From: Flaviramulus sp. BrNp1-15
Lineage (GTDB): Bacteria; Bacteroidota; Bacteroidia; Flavobacteriales; Flavobacteriaceae
Reading direction: 5' to 3'
DNA length: 64,000 nt
Assembly: GCF_022259695.1 (NCBI RefSeq)
Contig: NZ_CP092099.1
Span: forward strand, 418,471-482,470
Below, in pieces: positions 8,856 through 18,008 of this stretch (its first letter is position 1; each line of letters starts with the position of its first letter). The notes beneath the pieces were generated by a model that worked only from the letters and a program-made list of their open reading frames with translations, was not told the DNA's origin and made no database searches. A program made the position numbers and the translations under genes.

Positions 8856-9374
8856 ATGAAAAATATAATTTATGTTGCCTTAGTCATGTTAGTGTTGTCT
8901 TCTTGTCAAAAAGAGAAAAAAATTGGATTTATAGATAACGGAACAGTAATTAACGACTATCAAGAAAAAATAGATTTAGAAGCAAAGTTTCAAGTAAAAC
9001 AAGAGGCTTTTAGAAAAAGAGCAGATAGTATTAGTCTAGCATTTCAACAAGAGGTTCAAAGCACACAAACTCTTGCTCAAAAATCTTCTCAAAGAAAAGC
9101 TCAAGAATTAATGGGAGGCTTACAACAAAAGCAACAATTATTACAGCAGCAAATGCAAGTTGAGCAGCAACAATTAACACAAGGGTTTCAAGCAGATATA
9201 GACTCTGTAATTGTTAAAGTGAAGGATTTTGTGAAAGGTTATGGTAAAACAAATGGTTACACATATATTTTAGGAACTAGTGATGCAGCAGCTTCTGTAT
9301 TATATGGGACAGATGAAAATGACTTAACACAAACCATTTTAGATGCGTTAAATGCAGATTATAAAAAGGAATAA
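8856..9374 (+). CDS. OmpH/Skp-family lipoprotein
   Basis: A 172-residue secreted protein with a lipoprotein signal: a short hydrophobic stretch ending in VLSSC, with lipidated Cys17. The mature part begins IGFIDNGTVINDYQ, as in OmpH/Skp chaperones, which start with a beta strand and then form long helical arms. Residues about 50-120 are a Q/K-rich helical region and the C-terminus closes the domain. Skp proteins escort unfolded outer membrane proteins; a lipid-anchored form would act from a membrane surface. A wobble-paired terminator follows, making this a single-gene unit. Confidence 0.82.
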   Translation: MKNIIYVALVMLVLSSCQKEKKIGFIDNGTVINDYQEKIDLEAKFQVKQEAFRKRADSISLAFQQEVQSTQTLAQKSSQRKAQELMGGLQQKQQLLQQQMQVEQQQLTQGFQADIDSVIVKVKDFVKGYGKTNGYTYILGTSDAAASVLYGTDENDLTQTILDALNADYKKE

Positions 9375-9397
9375 AACGAATTATAGTATATTTAAAT

Positions 9398-9424
9398 AAG
9401 CTGGCTTTATGCTGGCTTTTTTTT
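9398..9424 (+). terminator. Rho-independent terminator with G-U pairs
   Basis: AAGCTGGC, a TTTAT loop, then GCTGGCTT and a run of T. The arms look like a direct repeat (GCTGGC twice), but as RNA they pair over 8 positions with two G-U wobbles in the middle. Placed 24 bases after the OmpH-like stop. It would not work as well in the opposite strand, since the wobbles become A-C mismatches. Confidence 0.7.
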
Positions 9425-9472
9425 ATTGAAATTCAATTTAAATAAATATTATTTTTACAATAGAAATAGTAT

Positions 9473-10621
9473 ATGGAAACCAAAAACCTTCAACGAGTTG
9501 CCCTAAGTACATACTTTTTTTTATCTGGCTTGTGCTTTTCTTCATGGGCATCAAGAATACCGACAATTAAAGGGTTTTTTCAGTTAAATGACGCACAATT
9601 AGGTTCTATTTTATTAGTTATGCCAGTTAGTGCATTGGTTGGAACTATTGCTTCGGGTTGGTTGGTGTCTAAGTTTGACAGTAGAGATCCGTTATTAGTA
9701 TCTTTTTTGTTTTTTGCATTGTCTTTAATAGGTGTTTCTTATGCTAAAACTACATTTATACTTATTCTCTTGTTGAGTGTTTTTTCAATATGTATGCGTA
9801 TACTTAATATTGCTATGAATGCACAGTCTATAGCGCTTCAAGGCAAATTTAGAAAGAAAATAGTTGGATCTTTTCATGGTATTTGGAGTTTGGGTGGTGT
9901 TATAGGTGTATTGTTTTCTACGGTTATGGTTAAAAATGGAATTTCAATGGCAACTCACCTCACCATTATTGCATTAATAACTGTTATAGGGTGTTTAATT
10001 GCTTATAAATATTCATTAACAAACGACAGGTCTTCTAAAGGGAATAAGTTAATTTTTGGTAAACCAGACCCTTTTATTTTGTACTTAGGTTTGATTATAT
10101 TTTTTGCTGCTATTTGCGAAGGCGGAATGTATGATTGGAGCGGTATTTATTTTAAAGAAATTGTAAAAGAAGAGGTGTTTACTTATGGCTATTTATTGTT
10201 TATGACATGTATGGCAACATCTAGGTTTTTCTTAGATAGATTATTAGATAAATTAGGGATGCCAGTTATGTATGTTTTTAGCGGATTATTAATTTCTGTT
10301 GGTATATTATCGGCAATTCTATTCCCTCAGTTCTGGACAGCTATAATTGGGTTTTGTCTAGTAGGCATAGGAGTTTCGGCTATTTTCCCTATGACGTATA
10401 TTTTGGCTGGTAAGTCTAAAAAATATTCTCCTGGGATGGCAATTTCAATAGTAGGAACTTACTCAATTGTTGGAATGTTTATAGGCCCACCATTAATAGG
10501 GTATTTATCACATACTTTTGGCTTACAAAAAGCCTTTTTAATATTTATGTTTTGTGGGTTGATGTTTATTCCAATCTCCCAATTATTTTTTAAAAAATCG
10601 GAAATTAAAAGCTTAGATTAA
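9473..10621 (+). CDS. MFS transporter
   Basis: A 382-residue polytopic protein with about 12 hydrophobic segments in two halves, belonging to the major facilitator superfamily. The N-terminus (SGLCFSSWASRIPTIK) and the overall pattern resemble the YbjJ/FucP-like branch. Substrate is unknown; family relatives move sugars or small organic molecules. The stop overlaps the end of the convergent lipid-kinase gene by 4 bases. Confidence 0.85.
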   Translation: METKNLQRVALSTYFFLSGLCFSSWASRIPTIKGFFQLNDAQLGSILLVMPVSALVGTIASGWLVSKFDSRDPLLVSFLFFALSLIGVSYAKTTFILILLLSVFSICMRILNIAMNAQSIALQGKFRKKIVGSFHGIWSLGGVIGVLFSTVMVKNGISMATHLTIIALITVIGCLIAYKYSLTNDRSSKGNKLIFGKPDPFILYLGLIIFFAAICEGGMYDWSGIYFKEIVKEEVFTYGYLLFMTCMATSRFFLDRLLDKLGMPVMYVFSGLLISVGILSAILFPQFWTAIIGFCLVGIGVSAIFPMTYILAGKSKKYSPGMAISIVGTYSIVGMFIGPPLIGYLSHTFGLQKAFLIFMFCGLMFIPISQLFFKKSEIKSLD

Positions 10622-11550
10622 ACTCTTGAACCAAAGAACGAAAAAGCTTTTGGTAATACTCTTATTTCAATATCTCCAGAACCAATAAGTTCTCCATCTG
10701 CTTGAATTAAAGGCGCGTTGGTTTGATTAACTTCAATATTAAGTGAAGTTGTTTTTAGCGTTTGTACTTTTTTAATAGTGTCGATTTTTCCGTTAAATAA
10801 ATTCACCAAATTCTTTATAACATTCCACGAATTGAAATTTTTTGCAATACTTACATCAAGTAAACCATCAAAGGGGTTTGGCTTGCTTGTAAGTTGCATG
10901 CCACCTCCAGAATATTTACAAATACCAACTGAAAGCATTAGTATATTCTCTGAGATTTCTTTAGAATTAACATTAATCTTACATCCGAAATTTTTAAAAA
11001 AGAAAATTCCAGTTAGAGCCCCATACAAATAAGATAAAGCTCCAATATTTTTTAACTTTTCAACTTTACTAACAACATAGCCATCAAAACCAACGCCCGC
11101 AGCATTATTAAAAAACACGGAAGGCTTATTAGAGTTTTTAAAGTCAATTTCACCTAAATCTTGATGCATTATGTAGCCACTTTTAATGATATTTAAAGCG
11201 TCTTTAATGTTTTTGGGAATCTTATGTGTTTTAATCCAATCGTTACCTGTACCAATGGGTATTACACCAACATTAACAGAGTTTGAAGGTAAAATGTTTT
11301 GAGTCATAATACCATTTACAATATTATGTAATGTGCCATCGCCACCAACACTAATAATATTTGTAATGTCTTTTTTTATAGCTTCTTGAACGAGCTTAGA
11401 ACTATGTTTTTCATATTCGGTAAAAGCGAAATCAAAATTGAATTTATGTTGCTTCAATAAGCGTTCTATTTTTATCCACTTTTTTTTAGCAGAACCGTTT
11501 CCAGAAGTTGGATTGACTATTACAAACCATTTTTTTGAAGAAGCTTTCAC
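10618..11550 (-). CDS. diacylglycerol kinase-like lipid kinase (YegS/DagK family)
   Basis: A 310-residue cytoplasmic enzyme of the DAGK catalytic superfamily. The N-terminal VNPTSGNG loop, the nucleotide-binding GGDGT at residues 69-73, the following GTGNDW block and the late QADGE motif are all present, so ATP-dependent phosphorylation of a lipid such as diacylglycerol is likely. The start is a GTG whose G is also the last base of the upstream holB TAG stop, a one-base overlap implying translational coupling. It converges with the MFS gene. Confidence 0.9.
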   Translation of the reverse strand: MKASSKKWFVIVNPTSGNGSAKKKWIKIERLLKQHKFNFDFAFTEYEKHSSKLVQEAIKKDITNIISVGGDGTLHNIVNGIMTQNILPSNSVNVGVIPIGTGNDWIKTHKIPKNIKDALNIIKSGYIMHQDLGEIDFKNSNKPSVFFNNAAGVGFDGYVVSKVEKLKNIGALSYLYGALTGIFFFKNFGCKINVNSKEISENILMLSVGICKYSGGGMQLTSKPNPFDGLLDVSIAKNFNSWNVIKNLVNLFNGKIDTIKKVQTLKTTSLNIEVNQTNAPLIQADGELIGSGDIEIRVLPKAFSFFGSRV

Positions 11551-12704
11551 TAAGCTGGTTTTTTGTGAAGTAAGCGCGTTAATTTGATAGATAAATCTGT
11601 TAAAATAATTTTAGAATTTCCGTTGCGTTCAATGTGGTAAATGGCATCTTGTAATTCATTACTAATTTCAAGAATATTATTTCCGTGTACATAAGGCGCA
11701 AAGTTTTCAAGTTTAAACTTTTCAGTTTTAGGTTCTAAAAAAACTAAATCTGTAGCATTATAATTTAATAGTAAAGCTTGACGGAAAAAGTCTAAACAAA
11801 AATTTAAAAATTGTTTTTGAGTTTCACGACCTGTTTTAGCAATGTCTTCACTCCAGGAAATTAAATCATGTATTGCCGCTTTATTTCCTTTGGCTTTAAA
11901 GGCGCTTCTAATCCAGAAAATAAACCAAGTTTCAAATTGTAAATCTTCAGAATCATGATAAACTAAATCGCAAGCTTTATTATAGTTTCCGTTAGCCTGA
12001 TGCGCAATTTTGGTTGCTACATTTACATCTATATTGTATTCTTTAATTAAGGCATCAATTATAACATCTTCAGCTAAAGGAGGAAAATGTAAAATCTGGC
12101 AACGCGATTTTATAGTATTAATTATTTGTTCTTCGTCTTCTGTAATTAAAATGAAAACCGTTTTATTTGGTGGTTCTTCAATAAGTTTTAAAAGCTTATT
12201 TGCACAAGCGGTATTCATTTTTTCGGCTATCCAAATCAACATCACTTTATAACCTCCTTCGTAAGATTTTAAAGTAAGCGACTTTACAATATCTTGTGCT
12301 TCATCAACACCAATTTGCCCTTGTTTATTATCAACACCAAGTAGTTTATACCAGTCAAACAAATTTCCGTAAGGCTGTTCTTTTAATAATTGGCGCCACT
12401 CTTCTAAATAATGACTTGAAATAGGGTGACTTTTAGCTTTATCGCTAGTGGTTACAGGAAAAGCAAAATGTAAATCTGGATGCGAAAAGTTTTTAAACTT
12501 TAGGTTGCAGGCTTCATTTCCGTTGTTATTTTCACCTCCAGAATTAGAACATAAAATGTATTGAGCATAAGCCAAAGCCATTGGCAATGTTCCGCTTCCT
12601 TCCTTACCTACAAATAATTGGGCGTGAGGAATCCTTCCATTATCAACACTTTGTGTTAAATGGTTTTTAATGTGATTTTGGCCTAAAACATCTTCGAAAA
12701 GCAT
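11550..12704 (-). CDS. holB: DNA polymerase III delta' subunit
   Basis: A 384-residue clamp-loader AAA+ subunit. It begins FEDVLGQNHIKNHL and IPHAQLF, as delta' subunits do. The Walker A equivalent is degenerate (GKEGSGT), consistent with a subunit that does not hydrolyse ATP, while the SRC arginine-finger motif is kept in IKSRCQILHF. The zinc module looks reduced: only two cysteines (near residues 52 and 66) are obvious. The C-terminal helical collar domain is present. It forms an operon with the lipid-kinase gene downstream. Confidence 0.92.
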   Translation of the reverse strand: MLFEDVLGQNHIKNHLTQSVDNGRIPHAQLFVGKEGSGTLPMALAYAQYILCSNSGGENNNGNEACNLKFKNFSHPDLHFAFPVTTSDKAKSHPISSHYLEEWRQLLKEQPYGNLFDWYKLLGVDNKQGQIGVDEAQDIVKSLTLKSYEGGYKVMLIWIAEKMNTACANKLLKLIEEPPNKTVFILITEDEEQIINTIKSRCQILHFPPLAEDVIIDALIKEYNIDVNVATKIAHQANGNYNKACDLVYHDSEDLQFETWFIFWIRSAFKAKGNKAAIHDLISWSEDIAKTGRETQKQFLNFCLDFFRQALLLNYNATDLVFLEPKTEKFKLENFAPYVHGNNILEISNELQDAIYHIERNGNSKIILTDLSIKLTRLLHKKPA

Positions 12705-12708
12705 GTGA

Positions 12709-12716
12709 CAAACCTA
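12709..12716 (-). promoter_or_regulatory. possible TAnnTTTG element for holB
   Basis: Reads TAGGTTTG on the minus strand, only 4 bases before the holB ATG. If real, the transcript would be nearly leaderless; it may also be a chance match. Confidence 0.25.
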
Positions 12717-12859
12717 CATATTTTTTTTGGTTTTGTTAAAAGGTAAAATCATATAGAAAAAAACATAAATTATATAAAGAAAATATAGTTTTTAAAAATT
12801 CTTTTATGGCTATATCGTTTTCGTTAAGAAAACGAGTTTTAAATGGGTTTTTAATTAGT

Positions 12860-12867
12860 TACATTTG
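12860..12867 (+). promoter_or_regulatory. TAnnTTTG promoter element for pgk
   Basis: TACATTTG, exact consensus, 25 bases before the ATG at 12893. It lies inside the open frame that extends upstream to 12806, which argues that the extension is not translated. Confidence 0.5.
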
Positions 12868-12892
12868 TGTTTCTAATAGTAAAACTATAATA

Positions 12893-14080
12893 ATGAAGAC
12901 TCTAAATGATTTTAATTTCGAAAATAAAAAAGCATTAATTCGTGTTGATTTTAATGTTCCTTTAAATGAAAAATTTGAAGTAACAGATGTTACAAGAATC
13001 ATATCTGCAAAACCAACAATCATTAAAATTTTAGAAGATGGAGGAAGCTGTATTTTAATGTCTCATTTGGGTCGACCAAAAGGAGTTCAGGATGAGTTTT
13101 CGTTAAGACATATAGCAGATAAAGTTGAAGATGTTTTAGGTGTTGAAGTCATTTTTGTTGATGAATGTGTTGGAGAAAAAGCAGAAGCTGCTGCAGCTAA
13201 TTTAGAGCCAGGACAAATTTTATTATTAGAAAACTTACGTTTTCATAAAGAAGAAACTGCTGGAGATGTTGATTTTGCAAAACAACTTTCAAAATTAGGA
13301 GACATTTATGTAAATGATGCTTTTGGTACAGCGCATAGAGCACATGCTTCAACAACTATTGTTGCTCAATTTTTTGAAGGCAAAAAGTGCTTTGGAAACT
13401 TATTAGCTCAAGAAATAGAGAGTATTAAAAAAGTAATGGAAACTGGAGAAAAACCAGTGTTGGCTATTCTTGGAGGCGCAAAAGTATCATCAAAAATTAC
13501 TATTATAGAAAACATTTTAGATAAAGTAGACCATTTGATTATTGGAGGAGGAATGGCGTTTACTTTTGTTAAAGCTCAAGGCGGAAAAATTGGAAATTCT
13601 ATTTGTGAGGATGATAAAATGGAATTGGCTTTAGATATTTTAAAACAAGCTAAAGCCAAAAACGTACAAGTACATATTCCTGTTGATACAGTAGCTGCCG
13701 ATGCATTTAGTAACGATGCAAATACTCAAATAGTTGATATAAATGCAATTCCTGATGGTTGGGAAGGTGTAGATGCTGGACCAAAATCTAGAGCACAATT
13801 TCACGATGTTGTAATGCAAAGCAAAACTATTTTATGGAATGGACCGTTAGGTGTTTTTGAAATGGAAAGTTTTGCAAAGGGAACTATAGAATTAGGAAAC
13901 TCTATTGCTGAGGCGACTAAAAACGGGGCGTTTTCATTAGTTGGTGGAGGCGATTCTGTTGCAGCTGTAAAACAATTTGGTTTTGAAGACCAAGTAAGTT
14001 ATGTAAGTACTGGTGGTGGCGCTATGTTAGAAAGTTTAGAAGGGAAAACACTTCCAGGAATTGCTGCTATTTTAGAATAA
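12893..14080 (+). CDS. pgk: phosphoglycerate kinase
   Basis: Glycolytic kinase transferring phosphate between 1,3-bisphosphoglycerate and ADP; 395 residues with both domains. The N-terminus contains the substrate-binding [10 protein letters not shown] motif, then [10 protein letters not shown], the [11 protein letters not shown] block, and C-terminal WNGPLGVFE and the glycine-rich GGGDSVAAV loop. The frame is open back to 12806, but the family start MKTLNDFNF and an upstream promoter element support the ATG at 12893. Encoded alone, ahead of the lytic transglycosylase gene. Confidence 0.97.
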   Translation: MKTLNDFNFENKKALIRVDFNVPLNEKFEVTDVTRIISAKPTIIKILEDGGSCILMSHLGRPKGVQDEFSLRHIADKVEDVLGVEVIFVDECVGEKAEAAAANLEPGQILLLENLRFHKEETAGDVDFAKQLSKLGDIYVNDAFGTAHRAHASTTIVAQFFEGKKCFGNLLAQEIESIKKVMETGEKPVLAILGGAKVSSKITIIENILDKVDHLIIGGGMAFTFVKAQGGKIGNSICEDDKMELALDILKQAKAKNVQVHIPVDTVAADAFSNDANTQIVDINAIPDGWEGVDAGPKSRAQFHDVVMQSKTILWNGPLGVFEMESFAKGTIELGNSIAEATKNGAFSLVGGGDSVAAVKQFGFEDQVSYVSTGGGAMLESLEGKTLPGIAAILE

Positions 14081-14160
14081 TAGCAAATTAAGTTTTCAAA
14101 TTAGCTGAAAAAATACGATTTTAGCCATAACATCGTTCAATAACCAAATGAATTGATTTT

Positions 14161-15714
14161 ATGGCTTTTCGGTTTTCTATAATTATATTTTTTCTAAATA
14201 TAGTCTTGTGTTTTTCGCAAACTCAAGACTCTGTGGCGTTACAAAACACAACAATTAAAGACTCTTTAATTGATGGAATAACTCACACCATAAAATCTAT
14301 TAAAGCAGAAACAGATAGTACTTCAATTAAAAAATTAGAAGATAACGAGTTTGCAGCCCAATTAGATGAGAAATGGTTTGAAGAACTTTATAGTAACAGT
14401 TTATTTGATACAATTTATAAATCGGTTACCGAATTATCCTTCGAAGAAATTGACTATCCAGAATTACATACCGATACACTTAAAGCCAGATTAAAAGAAC
14501 TAGATGCTCGCACACCTTTTAATGTAGAGTATAATCCGTCGTTAGAAAGTGTTATAAAATCATATTTAAAGCATAGACGAAAATCTATTCAAAAATTAAT
14601 CACGTTAAGCGCTTTTTATTTCCCAATGTTTGAACGAGAGTTAGATCTTTACGATATTCCTCTAGAAGTAAAATATTTGGCTATTGTTGAGTCTGCTTTA
14701 AAACCTAGAGCAAAATCAAGAGTTGGAGCAACAGGTTTGTGGCAATTCATGTTTAGTACAGGAAAAATGTATGGATTAGATGTAAGTAGTTATGTTGATG
14801 AACGTAGCGATCCTATAAAATCTACAGAAGCGGCAGCAAAATATTTAGCAAGATTATATAAGATTTTTGGAGACTGGGATTTGGCATTAGCAGCATATAA
14901 TTCTGGCCCAGGAAATGTTACAAAAGCCATTAGGCGTTCTGGAGGATATAAAAACTACTGGAATATCAGGCATAATTTGCCACGAGAAACAGCGGGTTAT
15001 CTACCAGCTTTTTTAGCAAATATGTATATTTTTGAGTATGCAGAAGAACATGGTTTTAAAAAAATTAAACCAGAAACAGCTTATTTCGAAACCGATACAG
15101 TTAGAGTTAAGCGAATGATAACCCTAGATCAAGTTTCAGAGCTTACAGGAACCCCAATTGAAGAACTTCAGTTTTTAAATCCATCATACAAATTAGATAT
15201 TATTCCTTTCATAAAAGACGAAAACTATACACTACGTTTACCAATTGGTGTTATAGGTAATTTTGTAAATAACGAAGAGAAAATCTATGCGTTTGCTAAA
15301 GAAGAGTTTGATAAAAGAGAAAAACCGTTGCCTCAGTTTTTCAATGCAAATGATAAAGTGCGTTATCGAGTAAAATCTGGAGATTATTTAGGTAAAATCT
15401 CAAGACTTTATGGTGTTAGAGTTAGTGATATAAAGAAATGGAACGGGTTACGAAGCAATAACTTAAGTATTGGGCAGCGTCTTACTATTTATCCGCGAAA
15501 ACCACATGTTTCAAGCTCTAGTTCTACAACAGCAACAGTTAAAACAAAACCTATTACCGGAAGTGTTATAACTTATGTTGTTAAGTCTGGAGATTCGTTG
15601 TGGAGCATTTCTCAAAAATTTCCTGGAGTTTCTATTCAAAATATTAAAGATTGGAACGGTATTAGTGGTAGTAAATTAAAACCAGGAATGAAACTTAAAA
15701 TAGCGAAAAGCTAA
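14161..15714 (+). CDS. LysM-containing lytic transglycosylase (MltD-like)
   Basis: A 517-residue secreted murein hydrolase. A signal peptide covers residues 1-20 (ends CFSQ). The SLT domain (about 155-300) has the catalytic glutamate E177 in AIVESALKP, followed by GLWQFM and AAYNSGPGNV. Two LysM repeats at about 400-443 and 470-515 (YRVKSGDYL and YVVKSGDSLW) bind peptidoglycan. Such enzymes cleave glycan strands to 1,6-anhydro-muramyl products during wall growth. It is followed after 25 bases by a DUF4837 lipoprotein gene, probably co-transcribed. Confidence 0.93.
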   Translation: MAFRFSIIIFFLNIVLCFSQTQDSVALQNTTIKDSLIDGITHTIKSIKAETDSTSIKKLEDNEFAAQLDEKWFEELYSNSLFDTIYKSVTELSFEEIDYPELHTDTLKARLKELDARTPFNVEYNPSLESVIKSYLKHRRKSIQKLITLSAFYFPMFERELDLYDIPLEVKYLAIVESALKPRAKSRVGATGLWQFMFSTGKMYGLDVSSYVDERSDPIKSTEAAAKYLARLYKIFGDWDLALAAYNSGPGNVTKAIRRSGGYKNYWNIRHNLPRETAGYLPAFLANMYIFEYAEEHGFKKIKPETAYFETDTVRVKRMITLDQVSELTGTPIEELQFLNPSYKLDIIPFIKDENYTLRLPIGVIGNFVNNEEKIYAFAKEEFDKREKPLPQFFNANDKVRYRVKSGDYLGKISRLYGVRVSDIKKWNGLRSNNLSIGQRLTIYPRKPHVSSSSSTTATVKTKPITGSVITYVVKSGDSLWSISQKFPGVSIQNIKDWNGISGSKLKPGMKLKIAKS

Positions 15715-15739
15715 ATTCCTTTAAAACCAAAAAAATATT

Positions 15740-16747
15740 ATGCGATATCTTCTTTTTTCAATGTTATCATTGTTTCTTTTAATGTCTTGTGGCGATAAAA
15801 AAAACACAAAAGAAAAGTTTATTCAAGACTCTTCTGGAGCTATTAATAATGTATCTGTTGTTACAGAAAACGACTTATGGGATGGACGTGTTGGAGAGGC
15901 TATAAGAGCAGTACTTGCAAAACCAATTTATGGCTTACCGCAAGATGAACCAACATTTACAATTAGTCAAATTCCTCCAGCAGTTTTTTCAGGGTTTGTT
16001 ACAAAAAACAGAACCGTTCTAAGAATTGATACGAGTAATGAAGCGGGAATTAAAATTTTAGAAGATGTTTATGCAAAACCTCAAAAAGTTATTGTGGTTT
16101 CTGGTAAAACAAAGGAGGATATTATTAATGTGATTACCGAAAACGAATCTAAAATAATTGAAACTTTTAGAAAAGAAGAAATGAAGGAAAGGATGCGCCA
16201 AATGGCTAAATCACCTCATAGTTTTAGTTCTATTGAAAGTAAGCTAGGTTTAACAATCAAATTTGCATCTATTTTTGACTTAGCAAAAGAAGACGGAAAC
16301 TTCTTTTGGTTTAGAAAAGATATTACTACTGGACACTCGCATTTAATGCTATATGAATTACCTTATGATGCTATTAAAAGAAATGATAGCGTAGCAGTAC
16401 AATTAATTAAAATTAGAGATTCTATAGGACAAAAGTATTTTAAAGGGAGATTAGACGAAAACCTAGATAAGGATGGAAATAAAATTACTTCTTACATGGT
16501 TACAGAAGATGCATATACACCATTTCTTCAAGAAACCATAGTCGATAATAAACCTGCTTTTGAAAGTAAGGGTATTTGGGAATTAACCAATGATTTTATG
16601 GGTGGCCCATTTGTAACCTACGCAATTGAAGATAAAATTAACAAACGTTGGGTAATTATTGAAGGGTTTTTGTTTGCACCTTCAGTTGAAAAACGTAATT
16701 ATTTGCTTGAACTGGAAGCAATAATTAAATCAGTTAAAATAGATTAA
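15740..16747 (+). CDS. DUF4837-family lipoprotein
   Basis: A 335-residue protein of unknown function that I recognise as DUF4837. The signal peptide ends LLMSC with lipidated Cys17. The mature part has an alpha/beta character with VIVVSGKTKEDI and a charged helix EEMKERMRQMAK near the middle. It lies between the lytic transglycosylase and tatA/M23 peptidase genes, so an envelope role is plausible but unproven. A strong bidirectional terminator follows. Confidence 0.82.
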   Translation: MRYLLFSMLSLFLLMSCGDKKNTKEKFIQDSSGAINNVSVVTENDLWDGRVGEAIRAVLAKPIYGLPQDEPTFTISQIPPAVFSGFVTKNRTVLRIDTSNEAGIKILEDVYAKPQKVIVVSGKTKEDIINVITENESKIIETFRKEEMKERMRQMAKSPHSFSSIESKLGLTIKFASIFDLAKEDGNFFWFRKDITTGHSHLMLYELPYDAIKRNDSVAVQLIKIRDSIGQKYFKGRLDENLDKDGNKITSYMVTEDAYTPFLQETIVDNKPAFESKGIWELTNDFMGGPFVTYAIEDKINKRWVIIEGFLFAPSVEKRNYLLELEAIIKSVKID

Positions 16748-16765
16748 AAACGAATATTTATGCAT

Positions 16766-16797
16766 AAAAAAAGACCAACATATTGTTGGTCTTTTTT
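16766..16797. terminator. bidirectional Rho-independent terminator
   Basis: AGACCAACA, loop TAT, TGTTGGTCT, flanked by an A-run on the left and a T-run on the right. The perfect 9-base core extended by A-T pairs works on both strands, serving the DUF4837 gene and the convergent tatA. Confidence 0.9.
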
Positions 16798-16815
16798 ATT
16801 TAAATAAACTTTAAT

Positions 16816-16998
16816 TTATTCTTTTTTGTCGCCTTCTTTATCTTCTTCTTTGCTAGCGTCTTTAAATTCTTTAATACCACTACCAAGTCCGCGCATTAAT
16901 TCAGGTATTTTTTTACCTCCAAAAAGCAATAAAACAACCACAACAATTAATGCTATTTGCCAAGGTCCGATTGCTAAGGGTAACATATATAAGCTCAT
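16816..16998 (-). CDS. tatA: twin-arginine translocase TatA/TatE subunit
   Basis: A 60-residue protein with one N-terminal transmembrane helix (about residues 10-25), the FGG hinge, then the amphipathic helix [20 protein letters not shown] and a short acidic/lysine tail. TatA forms the variable pore that moves folded proteins across the inner membrane. The start is probably the ATG at 16998, with a TAnnTTTG element 20 bases upstream; an internal Met at residue 6 is an alternative. It is convergent with the DUF4837 gene and divergent from the M23 peptidase gene. Confidence 0.92.
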   Translation of the reverse strand: MSLYMLPLAIGPWQIALIVVVVLLLFGGKKIPELMRGLGSGIKEFKDASKEEDKEGDKKE

Positions 16999-17017
16999 AA
17001 TATCAATTTTAAAAAAA

Positions 17018-17025
17018 CAAAGTTA
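17018..17025 (-). promoter_or_regulatory. TAnnTTTG promoter element for tatA
   Basis: TAACTTTG on the minus strand, 19 bases before the tatA ATG; no obvious -33 element. Confidence 0.45.
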
Positions 17026-17124
17026 ATAATTAAAGTTTAATAATATCGTTTTATACAAAGTTTAGTTGATTATAAAACAGATATACTTTAATTTAAAGAA
17101 CATCACTTTTTAATAAATTCTATT

Positions 17125-17132
17125 TATTTTTG
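17125..17132 (+). promoter_or_regulatory. TAnnTTTG promoter element for the M23 peptidase gene
   Basis: TATTTTTG lies only 6 bases before the ATG at 17139, so a transcript from it would be nearly leaderless. It overlaps the TTG at 17130, making that longer start unlikely. Confidence 0.35.
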
Positions 17133-17138
17133 TTTAAC

Positions 17139-18008
17139 ATGAAAGAGAAAAAAAAGAAACCAAAAAAGATTAAACGAAAACTACTCGATAAGTACCGGTT
17201 AGTTATATTGAATGAAAACACATTTGAAGAACGCTTATCGTTTAAATTAACACGTTTAAATGTTTTTGTGTTATCATCTTTATTGGCAATTTTTTTAATT
17301 ACTCTAACATATTTATTAATTGCTTTTACGCCGCTTAGAGAGTATATTCCAGGATATTCATCAACAGCGCTAAAAAAACAAGCTACAGAACTAAGTTATA
17401 AAACAGACTCTCTACAGCATGTTATATTCATGAATGACAGGTATTATGAGTCTATAAAGAAAGTACTAAAAGGCGATGTAAGTGTTGAAGAATTTAATAA
17501 AGATTCAATTATTGAAGCTGTTAAATTAGAAGCAAGCGAGGTAGATTTAAATCCAAATTTACAAGATTCACTTTTACGCGAAAAAGTAGACAAAGAAGAT
17601 AAATATAATTTATTTGAATCGGCTACATCGGCATCAAACTTTGTGTTGTTTCCACCAGTAAATGGCACTATTAGTTCAGAATATAACGCTAAAGAAAAAC
17701 ATTATGCGGTTGATATTGTGGTGGCAAAAGACACTCCGGTAAAAGCGACTGCAGATGGAATTGTTATTTTTGCTGAATGGACAGCTGGCACAGGTTACGT
17801 AATTATTATTGAACATAGTTACGGATTGATTTCTGTTTACAAACACAATACAGCTTTAACAAAAGAACAAGGCGATTTGGTTAAAGCAGGAGAAGTTATT
17901 GCAACTGCTGGAAATGCAGGTGAATTGTCTACAGGACCACATTTACATTTTGAACTTTGGAATGACGGTTACCCAATAAACCCTACAAACTTTATAGATT
18001 TCAAATAA
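17139..18008 (+). CDS. M23-family metallopeptidase, membrane-anchored
   Basis: A 289-residue protein beginning with a very basic cytoplasmic tail (KEKKKKPKKIKRK), one transmembrane helix (about 50-70), a short coiled-coil-like linker, and a C-terminal LytM/M23 domain. The zinc ligands are intact: H-x3-D in HYAVD and the HxH in PHLHFELW. M23 enzymes cut peptidoglycan peptide bridges or, as EnvC/NlpD types, activate amidases; with all ligands present, catalysis is possible. An in-frame TTG at 17130 would add three residues. Its stop directly abuts the ATG of the GH3 gene. Confidence 0.9.
   Translation: MKEKKKKPKKIKRKLLDKYRLVILNENTFEERLSFKLTRLNVFVLSSLLAIFLITLTYLLIAFTPLREYIPGYSSTALKKQATELSYKTDSLQHVIFMNDRYYESIKKVLKGDVSVEEFNKDSIIEAVKLEASEVDLNPNLQDSLLREKVDKEDKYNLFESATSASNFVLFPPVNGTISSEYNAKEKHYAVDIVVAKDTPVKATADGIVIFAEWTAGTGYVIIIEHSYGLISVYKHNTALTKEQGDLVKAGEVIATAGNAGELSTGPHLHFELWNDGYPINPTNFIDFK

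Noticed and set aside
12806-12892. Upstream in-frame extension of pgk by 29 residues
   Set aside because: The family start is at 12893 and a TAnnTTTG promoter element lies inside the extension.
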